Below, in pieces: positions 53,671 to 61,056 of a DNA stretch of 61,056 nt; position 1 is the first letter of the stretch; each line of letters starts with the position of its first letter. The DNA is taken from positions 1 to 61,056 of the forward strand of contig JABHIW010000057.1 in the NCBI GenBank assembly GCA_018670825.1, read 5' to 3'. This DNA comes from Candidatus Scalindua sp. GTDB lineage: Bacteria > Planctomycetota > Brocadiia > Brocadiales > Scalinduaceae. Both the position numbers and the translations under genes were made by a program. The notes beneath the pieces were generated by a model. That model saw nothing but the letters and a program-made list of their open reading frames with translations, made no database searches and was not told where the DNA came from.

Positions 53671-53730
53671 TTCCTTGCCTGAATAGCGAAGTTGGGCAGG
53701 TTATCCGCCAACTTTGAATTTCCTAATACC
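53671..53730 (+). repeat. Dispersed palindromic repeat, copy 2
   Basis: Contains GCCTGAATAGCGAAGTTGGG then CAGGTTATCC and AATTTCCTA, about 85 percent identical to 25101-25160 over 60 bp. It abuts the 3' end of the sensor gene, 8 bp away. Confidence 0.75.
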
Positions 53731-53738
53731 CTGAATCT

Positions 53739-55703
53739 CTAACTTGTCTTATCGTTTTCATATTTTTCAGATTTTTTCAACTTCTCTTCCAAATGCTTTT
53801 GCTCAGTAATATTTCTGATTATTCCTTCAATAGTTACCGGCTCTCCGTCCTCATTTCTAATTAAATTTGCAGTGCGTTCGGTATAAAAACATTCACTACT
53901 TTTCTTCCTGCTATTAGACACAAGGTTTCTCAAGAATCCATATTTTTCCAGTTTCTCCAGATGTTTCCATCTATCTTCAGGGTCTGCGTAAATATCCTTA
54001 GTCTTTACACCCATCATCTCTTCAGGAGATTTATAACCAAACATTTCAGCACAGGCTTGATTTACCCACGTAAACGCCCCTTCAGATCCTGGCTGACATT
54101 GATACACGCCTTCCTTAAGAGAATTAAACAGCTCTCTATCGCGCTGCACAGATTCCTGTAACTCATTCTCAAGCCTCCTACGCTCGGTAATATCCCTTAT
54201 TATTCCTTCAATTAGAACCGGTTCTCCATCCTCATTTCTAATCATGTTTGTAGTACGTTCGGTATAAAGAGGCTCTCCGCCTCTTTTCTTACAATTAGAC
54301 ACAAAGTTTCTCCATATACCATGATTTTCCAGTATTTCCAGAAGCCGCCATCTATCTCCGGGATCTACGTAAATATCCTTAACCTTTGTACCCATCATCT
54401 CTTCCGGGAAATTGTAACCAAACATCTCCGCACATGCCTGATTTACCCAGGTAAACACCCCTTCAACTCCGGGTTCACATTGGTATACACCTTCCTTGAG
54501 TGATTCAAACATTTTCCTGTACCGTTCCTCAGATTTTACAGTCTCTTCTGTCTTCTCATGCAGGGCCTTTGTCATAATATTGAAGGCTGTTGCCAACTCA
54601 CCGATTTCATTATTGCTTTTTATTTCTACTTTTTTGGTTAAGTCTCCTGAAGTTATCTCTTCCGTAACTTTTTTAAGCTGGATGATAGGACTGGAGAATC
54701 TTCTGCCAAGAAAATAAGCTACTAACAAGAATGGAAATGCGATTGCCAGTATCAAAGCCAGGACAATGTATTTAAGATTATAAACAGGCCCATAGGCTTC
54801 GACTTTATCTATTTCTGTAATAACACCCCAATTAAACTCAGGTATCCAGTCCCAAACTCCTAGCACGGGGATACCACCATAGTCGTTATAGCCTACTGAA
54901 TTAGAACCGTCGTTACCAGCAATACACTGCTTGGCACTCAAGGTGAATTTGCCGGTTTCCGGGTCTATCAGCTTCACTTCCATGGCACTTCTTCTGCGAA
55001 CCGTTCCTCTTTTTTTCAAATGTTCAGTAAACCTTGATTCGGTAAGCATGTAACCTTTCTTGTTAACAAGATAAGATTCTCCTGTCTTTCCATATGCGTA
55101 GCTATGCATTAAATTACTCAGGATACCCACATGAATTCTTAGTGTAACAACACCAATTATGATCTCATTTTCATCCTTCAGAGGTGATGCAACAAACATG
55201 GTTGGTAACCCCAACTCTTTCTCATCAAACTCATTTATAAGTGGAACTTTTGACGGCATGATACTTGATGTATAAGTCTTTCCCTGAATTGCTTGTTTGA
55301 AAAACCCCATTTCTGAAATATCCCCACCAACACGTTCTTCCGATGTCGCAAGTGTAATCGATCCTTCATTATCGCTTATAAATGCTCCTTTATAACCATA
55401 CTCAGTCACAAATGTTTCCAGATACTTGACCGTATCTTTATATCCTTTTTCTTTTGCGGTAATTTTAACACTATTGGCTACATTAGGATTGCTAGCAATC
55501 ACAATGGCGTCCTTCATCCTCTCACGCATCCAGGTAGACACTAATTCTGCCTGCTTGTGTCCAATCGCTTCAAGGTTATCCATAATCACCGTTTTGAGAT
55601 CAGATTGTATTATTGGATAGGCGAAAACCCTGAGTAAAACAAAAGGAACCAACGTAGCAAAAATCAGTAATACAATGATATGGGTTTTTATTGAAACAAA
55701 CAT
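53739..55703 (-). CDS. Cache-HAMP-PAS-PAS sensor without output domain
   Basis: About 654 residues from ATG 55703 (GAGGAG site). An N-terminal helix (about 8-30), an extracytoplasmic dCache-like region (AELVSTWMRERMKDAIVIAS; SYLVNKKGYMLTES; WDWIPEFNWGVITEIDKVEA), second helix (YIVLALILAIAFPFLLVAYF), HAMP (TSGDLTKKVEIKSNNEIGEL), then two near-identical PAS domains, each with FTWVNQACAEMFGY and ending EGIIR-ITE. It stops after a short coiled coil with no kinase, GGDEF or MA domain. Truncation is likely since a repeat follows directly. Confidence 0.85.
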   Translation of the reverse strand: MFVSIKTHIIVLLIFATLVPFVLLRVFAYPIIQSDLKTVIMDNLEAIGHKQAELVSTWMRERMKDAIVIASNPNVANSVKITAKEKGYKDTVKYLETFVTEYGYKGAFISDNEGSITLATSEERVGGDISEMGFFKQAIQGKTYTSSIMPSKVPLINEFDEKELGLPTMFVASPLKDENEIIIGVVTLRIHVGILSNLMHSYAYGKTGESYLVNKKGYMLTESRFTEHLKKRGTVRRRSAMEVKLIDPETGKFTLSAKQCIAGNDGSNSVGYNDYGGIPVLGVWDWIPEFNWGVITEIDKVEAYGPVYNLKYIVLALILAIAFPFLLVAYFLGRRFSSPIIQLKKVTEEITSGDLTKKVEIKSNNEIGELATAFNIMTKALHEKTEETVKSEERYRKMFESLKEGVYQCEPGVEGVFTWVNQACAEMFGYNFPEEMMGTKVKDIYVDPGDRWRLLEILENHGIWRNFVSNCKKRGGEPLYTERTTNMIRNEDGEPVLIEGIIRDITERRRLENELQESVQRDRELFNSLKEGVYQCQPGSEGAFTWVNQACAEMFGYKSPEEMMGVKTKDIYADPEDRWKHLEKLEKYGFLRNLVSNSRKKSSECFYTERTANLIRNEDGEPVTIEGIIRNITEQKHLEEKLKKSEKYENDKTS

Positions 55704-56148
55704 AGATTTTCTCCTCATACTTAAAAATATTTTTCTATAGGGCTGAGGGCTGCATATCCAACATATTGTATTTCATTTAAGTAAGGAGAATTTACAACTT
55801 ATGACTCAGAAAGTCTAGCTTTTTTCTGATTCAACATGTACATGTACATATAAAATGTTGGAATATTTACCTATCAATCTTTGCAATAAATTCTCATTAT
55901 GTTTATCTGTTTTTTTAGATAAATTTATAGTAAATATTTGAATATTTGTTGACCTGAAAAGAGAAATATGGTTGTACTCCGGTTACGGTAATTGAAGTAG
56001 GTAGCAAGAGTCACTAGTTTCACTAAATTGACAGGAACAATGCGGCGGTCTGGTAGGGAAACCGGACTCTATGAATAGAAATGTTATTAACGGGAAATCT
56101 GTTAATTTTGTGTTTCTGCTTATAGCCTTATGGATGATGAGGCTACAA
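55704..56148. other. Gap between sensor gene and the frameshifted PEP-CTERM gene
   Basis: AT-rich, no clear gene. It has a run CATGTACATGTACAT (55835-55849) that, with flanking CAACAT and ATGTTG, can form a hairpin-like structure. Confidence 0.4.
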
Positions 56149-56866
56149 ATGGTACGGTATAAAACAGTTGTACGAATGCTTTTCGCATATGTAGTTTTTA
56201 CAACAGTTTGTGCTTTATCAACACAGGCACAGGCGTTTTCCATTACGTTCGATTTTCTCGGGTCGGAGGGGGTAGCCGTGGATGGATTAACGGCAGGTCC
56301 TGTGACAGTTGGCGGACTTACCGCGACATTTATCTGCCAACAACGGTATTTTAAACCAAACCTCTGGAAGTTTCGGCATTAACGCTTCGGAAGCTGGTGA
56401 CGTTGCCGATATAATTGATAACGGATCAGAAGTTGCCGAATTCTTTACCGTCAAATTTGACCAACTTGTTACGTTCGATCAACTGGTACTTTCTTCCTTT
56501 ACCAGTGCAGAGGATGCAAGCCTGAATATTTCTGCTGGCTCTCCAATCACCCTGGTTGGCACAGGCCCTTCCAGAGACATATATAACTTTTCAACGGATA
56601 ACATAATCCCCATCGGCCAATTGGTCAAGCTGGAATATAGCACTGGCAACGGGTTCAGTTTTGATGAATTCACCGTGACACCTGCTGAATCAACTGTAGT
56701 TCCCGAGCCTGCGAGTGTCTCCCTTCTTATTATTGGTCTGGTCGGATTGGGTGGGCGTTTACTGAGAGAGAGGTCCAAACGTCAAGCTAAACAACAAAAT
56801 CAAAACTTGAATATACCTGTGCGACAGCAGTGGGGAAATTCGAAACAGATCGGAAACCTGGTATGA
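56071..56866 (+). pseudogene. PEP-CTERM protein gene with frameshift near 56332
   Basis: The first frame carries a signal peptide (MLFAYVVFTTVCALSTQAQA; start at 56149 with GAGG is likely) and FSITFDFLGSEGVAVDGLTA to VGGLTATF. It then breaks. Removing one base near 56331-56332 joins it to SANNGILNQTSGSFGINASE, which continues to VVPEPASVSLLIIGLVGLGG and RERSKRQAK. Both halves are coherent, so it is a single gene with one extra base, or a read error. It is separate from the main PEP-CTERM array. Confidence 0.75.
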
Positions 56867-57207
56867 GGAAAAAGAATGCAGAAAAAGTATTGAGTCGAAA
56901 AATCTGTCGAAATACTGGTATCAACCAATATTTTGTTTTAAGGCATTTTCTTCATTCCATTTAAATCCCATTGCAACCCTAACTTACGACACTACGTCTC
57001 TCCCTTTTTAGATCACTTTCATCCCAATATTAATTTCATAATAGATGAATCACGATGTATGTTCTGTTTCCCAACTGAGTTACGAAAAGCTGTTGTATTC
57101 CAACGATTATTGTTTTACCATGCTTCCTTCTAAAAACAATCGCCGATCATCCTAACGCATTGTTTCTCAATGAAACATATACTCCAAATCTTGCTCTAAG
57201 TAATAAA
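56867..57207. other. Gap between PEP-CTERM pseudogene and helicase
   Basis: About 340 bp without gene, repeat or hairpin that I can support. Confidence 0.4.
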
Positions 57208-59280
57208 ATGCCATTAAGCCTCTTAAACGAAGAACAGTTAAACGCTGCTACTGCTGAATCCGGACGCAACATTGTTATTGCGTCTGCCGGAACGGGAAAA
57301 ACGTCAACAATAGTGGGAAGAATTGCACATCTTCTTAATTCAAATGTCGCGCCAGAAGAAATTCTACTGCTCACTTTTACCAATAAAGCGGCAACTGAAA
57401 TGGTGGAAAGACTGACACGTTATTTCTCTCATGATGTTACTTCAAGAATAGAAGCAGGTACCTTTCACTCGATCTGTTATAAACTTTTGAAACGGAATAA
57501 TCCTGGACTTTTGCTGAAACAACAGACAGAACTTAAAACACTTTTTAGAAGTATTTATGAAAAACGTGAGTTTAAGAAGCTCGCTTACAAGACAGCTGAA
57601 TACTCCGCTAATTATCTTTATGATATCTATTCGTTTTATCAAAACACCGAACTGGAACTCGGTTTTGGAGACTGGATGAGCGAAAACTATCCTGACCATG
57701 ACTTCTTTTGTGACATATATGAAGACATATCTCATGAATATGAGTTGATGAAAGAGAGCTACGGCTACATAAATTTTAATGACCTGCTGATAAAGACAAG
57801 AAACCTTTTAAGCACTGATATATTTGTAAACTATAAAGAGGTTCTGGTAGACGAGTATCAGGACACCAATTCCCTTCAAGGCTCACTCATAGATAAAATG
57901 AATCCTTCTTCACTGTTTTGCGTTGGTGATTATGATCAGAGTATTTTTGCGTTTAATGGCGCCAATATAAATCTCATCGGTTCTTTTTCAAAAAAATTTC
58001 CTGACGCGAAAGTATTTTCCCTTAAAAAAAATTATAGATCAACTGCCTTAATTCTCTCCCTGGCAGATAGGGTGATAAAGTTCAATGATAGAATATATCC
58101 GAAAGAGTTAATAGTTGTTCGAAAGGACGATCCCGTAAGCCCGTCACTTCTAGAATTTAATGAGCTTTTTGAACAGTATAGTAAAGTCTCTTACATGATA
58201 AAAGCAAACTCGTCTAATTATGAAGATGTAGCCGTGATCTTCAGAAACAATTCTTCAGCAGATGGAATAGAAGCAAGTTTGAGAGAGCTTGGTATACCCT
58301 GTAAAAGGAAAGGCGGGAAAAGTTTTTTTGATGCGAAAGAGGTAAAAATACTTTTTGATATGTACTCGTTTTTTGTAAACCCAAAGGACATGATGGCCTT
58401 TATTCATATTTTCGAATACGCGAAAGGTATCGGCAGCGCAACGGCAAAAGACATTTTTGAAGCTTTGAAAAGGCTGGGACGCGGTTCCGCTTATGAGGGA
58501 ATCCTGCACCCGGATACTAGTATTAGGAACCCATTTGAACAGAGGAAAGTGAATTTTCAACTGGCCCTTTTTGATGATTTTGTCCATTTAGAAAGTGAAT
58601 CTAAATTCTCACACCTGGAGTTAGACGATAAAATTTCAAACAGCTCAATACTCAAACATCCAAAATTCACAGAAGAGAGCGCCGGATTCTTTAATGATTT
58701 TTATCTGTTATATAAAAGAATAGTGAGAACCAAAAAACCAATCTCTATGGTCGAAGCAATAAGTGAATCAAAAATCTATAAATATATTACCGATATTTTA
58801 GCTAATCAAAGAGCGTTAGACAGAAACAAGAAAATCAATGAAGAGGTAAAAGAGAGGGCACTTTTAAATATTAAAAGAAAAGTTTCCCTTATTAAAGACC
58901 TTACAAAAAATTATACTGACAATCAACGCTTTCTCAACGCCATGATACTCGGTTCGAGCGAACTTACAAAGGGCGAGGGGGTTAACCTCCTGACTGTTCA
59001 TGCCAGTAAGGGCCTGGAGTTTAAAGACGTTTACATCCTGGATTTAATGGATGGCCGTTTTCCCAATAGGAAGCTGGCTAACAAAGGTGGCAGTATAGAC
59101 GAAGAGAGAAGGCTTTTTTATGTAGCGGTAACAAGAGCAAAAGATGGCCTATGGCTCTCCTACGCGAAAGTAGACAAAGTCAAAAAGCTAAGATTCTATC
59201 CATCACTTTTTTTATACGAAGCAGGACTTATAAATAACAGAGAAGAGCACCAGAAACTTTTAGAGGAAAAATATAAATAA
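57208..59280 (+). CDS. UvrD/Rep-family (SF1A) DNA helicase
   Basis: 690 residues from ATG 57208; a TTG 48 bp upstream is less likely. Motifs: Q-motif LLNEEQLNAATAESG, Walker A IASAGTGKTS, Ia LLTFTNKAATEMVERL, II LVDEYQDTN, III VGDYDQSIFAFNGAN, IV LKKNYRS, V/VI TVHASKGLEFKDVYILDLM and EERRLFYVAVTRAKDGLWLS. It unwinds DNA 3'-5' in repair or restart. It is somewhat short, with reduced 2B subdomain content, so it may be Rep- or helicase IV-like rather than canonical UvrD. Confidence 0.92.
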   Translation: MPLSLLNEEQLNAATAESGRNIVIASAGTGKTSTIVGRIAHLLNSNVAPEEILLLTFTNKAATEMVERLTRYFSHDVTSRIEAGTFHSICYKLLKRNNPGLLLKQQTELKTLFRSIYEKREFKKLAYKTAEYSANYLYDIYSFYQNTELELGFGDWMSENYPDHDFFCDIYEDISHEYELMKESYGYINFNDLLIKTRNLLSTDIFVNYKEVLVDEYQDTNSLQGSLIDKMNPSSLFCVGDYDQSIFAFNGANINLIGSFSKKFPDAKVFSLKKNYRSTALILSLADRVIKFNDRIYPKELIVVRKDDPVSPSLLEFNELFEQYSKVSYMIKANSSNYEDVAVIFRNNSSADGIEASLRELGIPCKRKGGKSFFDAKEVKILFDMYSFFVNPKDMMAFIHIFEYAKGIGSATAKDIFEALKRLGRGSAYEGILHPDTSIRNPFEQRKVNFQLALFDDFVHLESESKFSHLELDDKISNSSILKHPKFTEESAGFFNDFYLLYKRIVRTKKPISMVEAISESKIYKYITDILANQRALDRNKKINEEVKERALLNIKRKVSLIKDLTKNYTDNQRFLNAMILGSSELTKGEGVNLLTVHASKGLEFKDVYILDLMDGRFPNRKLANKGGSIDEERRLFYVAVTRAKDGLWLSYAKVDKVKKLRFYPSLFLYEAGLINNREEHQKLLEEKYK

Positions 59281-59345
59281 TATTCAATGCTGATTTATTG
59301 ACGTCGGGTTCTTTCTAACTGAATCATTAATTTAGTTTACCAACT

Positions 59346-59813
59346 TCATCCACTCAATTGACTTAATGTCCTCACGATTTTTCCCAGATGATATGCATTG
59401 TGGTCTGCGACAAGCAGTACTTCTCTCAAATAAGTATGGCCCTCTCCATGGGGGATTAGTGCCGTTAAGTCAAATTTAGGGTTCTTTACCAGTGCAATCA
59501 CTTCATCCAGATCGCTAAAGAATTGTGAAACCGTATTTGACAGAATTTCTTCTGTCATTTCATCATTATCGGATGGCCAGAATCCATCCGGCCATTCAGG
59601 AGATACCCATGCGGGATCGAGTGTGTACCGTAAAATATCTTCCTGGGCGAGCCGCATATGCACAAGCTCTTCGTATACAGAACGTGTTATTCCTAGAGGA
59701 CGTTTATTGCAGAGTTCTGGCTTGAGATCATTCAGTACTGCTTCCAATGAGCTATGTGCCTGACCGCCTTTTAATAATTCGATTAATTCCTTTCGTAATG
59801 CCTTATCATCCAT
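59346..59813 (-). CDS. DinB-like four-helix protein
   Basis: 155 residues. Features of DinB/YfiT-like proteins: SSLEAVLNDLKPELCNKRP, SVYEELVHMRLAQEDILRYT (first metal His), and HGEGHTYLREVLLVADHNAY then HLGK (second and third His). These are usually metal-dependent, thiol-linked transferases or damage-induced proteins of unknown role. Single gene. Confidence 0.75.
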   Translation of the reverse strand: MDDKALRKELIELLKGGQAHSSLEAVLNDLKPELCNKRPLGITRSVYEELVHMRLAQEDILRYTLDPAWVSPEWPDGFWPSDNDEMTEEILSNTVSQFFSDLDEVIALVKNPKFDLTALIPHGEGHTYLREVLLVADHNAYHLGKIVRTLSQLSG

Positions 59814-59920
59814 GGTTATCTACTTGTTAATATATAATTATATAAATTGGTTAATTTTCAAATTAGTTAGCTATTTGCTTAAATGCGAGGACTGACCCCT
59901 TGTACTTTACTACTTATTCA

Positions 59921-60721
59921 CTATTCAACATAATTTGGTTTCTTCAATAGATGAGGATAGTCCTTTTTTATCTCTTCCAAAAGACTAGGCTTTAGGTTTT
60001 GAACATTATAAAGTGTTTCTACTACGGAAAGTTGTTTCACTGTCAATTGTTCGGTATTCTTTAAGTTTGCATTAATAAGGTTTGCACCAAATAAATCTGC
60101 TTGTAGAAGGTCAGCTCCTTCCAAATCTACACCCTCAAGAAATGCATGCCGTAAATTTGCGTTGTATAGATCAGCTCCCCGTAAATCAGCACGGTAAAGA
60201 TTTGCTTTTTCAAAATTAGCAATGTCGGAATTTTGTATTGTACCATTCCCTGAGTGCGTATTAATTTCAGCCTCAAAAGAAGCATTCTGTAATTTGGCAT
60301 CTGAAAGGTCTACACCACTAAGATGCCTTTTCCAATTTTCAAGAGTTTCCCTCATCAACACAACAATGTCATCATAATTTTCATTATTATTTATGAAAGA
60401 ACGCCATATAGAAACAGGGTTTAATATATTTGGCTTGTATGGACAATCCATATTTTGTATACGTGTTATTCTACTTAGAGTTTTTATTACTACTTCATCA
60501 TTGGAACTTCCTAATTGTGCAAAAATAGCATTTGCCCTATTTTCGATTATATCAACATGGTTTTCATATCTTTGAGACGCTACTCCAAAAGCAGCCACAT
60601 AAATACCTATTAACCAAAGAGGCAATGTAGGTAATGGATGAGGTTTCTTGGCAGGTTTAATCTTCCTGTAAATATATTCAAAACCAGAATAATAAAATGT
60701 CCCTTTGATAGTTTTAATCAT
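59921..60721 (-). CDS. Pentapeptide-repeat membrane protein
   Basis: 266 residues. A hydrophobic N-terminal segment (LPTLPLWLIGIYVAAFGVAS) and a helical middle of unknown kind, then A(D/N)LxX pentapeptide repeats: FEKANLYRADLRGADLYNAN and LEGADLLQADLFGANLINAN, about 20 units. Repeat stretches form a right-handed beta-helix. Function unknown; not the MfpA/Qnr architecture because of the membrane segment. ATG 60721 has GGAG. Confidence 0.85.
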   Translation of the reverse strand: MIKTIKGTFYYSGFEYIYRKIKPAKKPHPLPTLPLWLIGIYVAAFGVASQRYENHVDIIENRANAIFAQLGSSNDEVVIKTLSRITRIQNMDCPYKPNILNPVSIWRSFINNNENYDDIVVLMRETLENWKRHLSGVDLSDAKLQNASFEAEINTHSGNGTIQNSDIANFEKANLYRADLRGADLYNANLRHAFLEGVDLEGADLLQADLFGANLINANLKNTEQLTVKQLSVVETLYNVQNLKPSLLEEIKKDYPHLLKKPNYVE

Positions 60722-61015
60722 AGTAAGTTTCTCCGTAAAATTCTAAATAATAAATTATATCCCATAGTAATATTGCTCGCATTTGCTTCTCGAATGAAAT
60801 TTTATTTATTATAGTGCTTTATATATGGCCTAACGATTAGTTTACCAATGCCGTATTTTAGCATTTGGTCAAATGATTGGTTATGTTTGTCTTTGGTATA
60901 CCCTTATTCATTAATTCAAGGTTTGATAATCATATAGTAGGCATCTGCAAGTTAACAATATATCATAATGTTGCAATTAATTATATTGTTAACACTTTTT
61001 TAAGGAGGTGCCGTA
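60722..61015 (+). other. AT-rich leader of the terminal transposase gene; possible IS end
   Basis: 294 bp without a gene between the pentapeptide protein and the transposase. If the element is of the IS110 type, its end and a noncoding bridge RNA could lie here. I cannot place the element boundary, because the other end is outside the window. Confidence 0.4.
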
Positions 61016-61056
61016 ATGAGTTATTATGTAGGAATTGATTTGCATTCGGATAACAA
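61016..61056 (+). mobile_element. IS110-type transposase, N-terminal 13 codons
   Basis: The frame starts MSYYVGIDLHSDN and runs off the window. The YVGIDLHSDN opening, with first acidic DEDD-type residue, is typical of IS110/IS1111 RuvC-like transposases. The ribosome-binding site AAGGAGGT is perfect. Only 41 bases are visible, so the family call is tentative. Confidence 0.6.

Noticed and set aside
57160..57207. Upstream TTG start for the helicase
   Set aside because: The family N-terminus begins at LLNEEQ just after ATG 57208; the extra 16 residues have no counterpart.

Overview
The window is low-GC bacterial chromosome of a Gram-negative type: it carries lpxA, heptosyltransferase-like, lolD and SppA genes. 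It also holds several PEP-CTERM proteins, two of them built from HAF repeats, an archaeal-type Pab1020 RNA ligase with its MJ_0950-family partner, a compact FabF/FabZ/ACP set, and a nitrate/nitrite-sensing (NIT) hybrid kinase. Together these best fit a planctomycete of the anammox group (Brocadiales, Scalindua/Kuenenia-like). This is inferred from gene content; no rRNA or hydrazine gene is present to prove it.

Layout. 1-1.1 kb: minus-strand ACP, fabZ and a cut fabF. 1.6-3.1 kb: an orphan ParA ATPase and a membrane-anchored putative partner. 3.1-7.4 kb: birA, a zinc alcohol dehydrogenase, tRNA-Pro, an M20 peptidase and an HU-type protein. 7.7 kb: a 43-codon rpmH (L34) separated from rnpA. 7.9-15.3 kb: minus-strand run of hybrid kinase, cobT, response-regulator diguanylate cyclase and cinA. 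15.5-19 kb: sppA, ubiX, a CPBP protease and uppP. 19.2-23.4 kb: a bifunctional-nuclease-domain protein, two tRNA-Ser genes, ogt, a membrane protein with a degenerate protease motif, ftcD, yidD and rnpA. 23.6-34.5 kb: lysS, lolD, ilvE, lspA, a dksA-like gene, guaA, pabC, pabB, fxsA and a TrkA-N/DHH protein. 34.9-36.6 kb: the convergent RNA ligase and partner pair. 36.7-41.3 kb: an exported isoaspartyl methyltransferase, an aldo/keto reductase, two secreted heavy-metal-associated proteins and a Cys/Met-metabolism PLP enzyme.

The region from 41.3 to 48 kb is accessory: a 1.4 kb gene-poor stretch with a well-formed terminator, then five PEP-CTERM genes in tandem and a truncated sixth that ends in repeats. 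From 48 to 61 kb come a GT9 glycosyltransferase, secreted and lipoprotein genes (one frameshifted), an SDR lacking its active-site Tyr/Lys, lpxA, a small Cys/His-rich secreted protein, a Cache-HAMP-PAS-PAS sensor without an output domain, a frameshifted PEP-CTERM gene, a UvrD-like helicase, a DinB-like protein and a pentapeptide-repeat protein. The window ends in the first 13 codons of what looks like an IS110-type transposase.

The most interesting signals are the ParA/membrane-partner pair, a terminator-like 17-bp inverted repeat plus T tract inside lspA, the RNA ligase/PIN-like pair, the PEP-CTERM array with a mutated PEP box, a short palindromic repeat family found next to decayed genes, and the noncoding leader of the terminal IS110-like element, which could encode a bridge RNA. 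Start sites were chosen by ribosome-binding site and family N-terminus, so several genes are shorter than the longest open frame.
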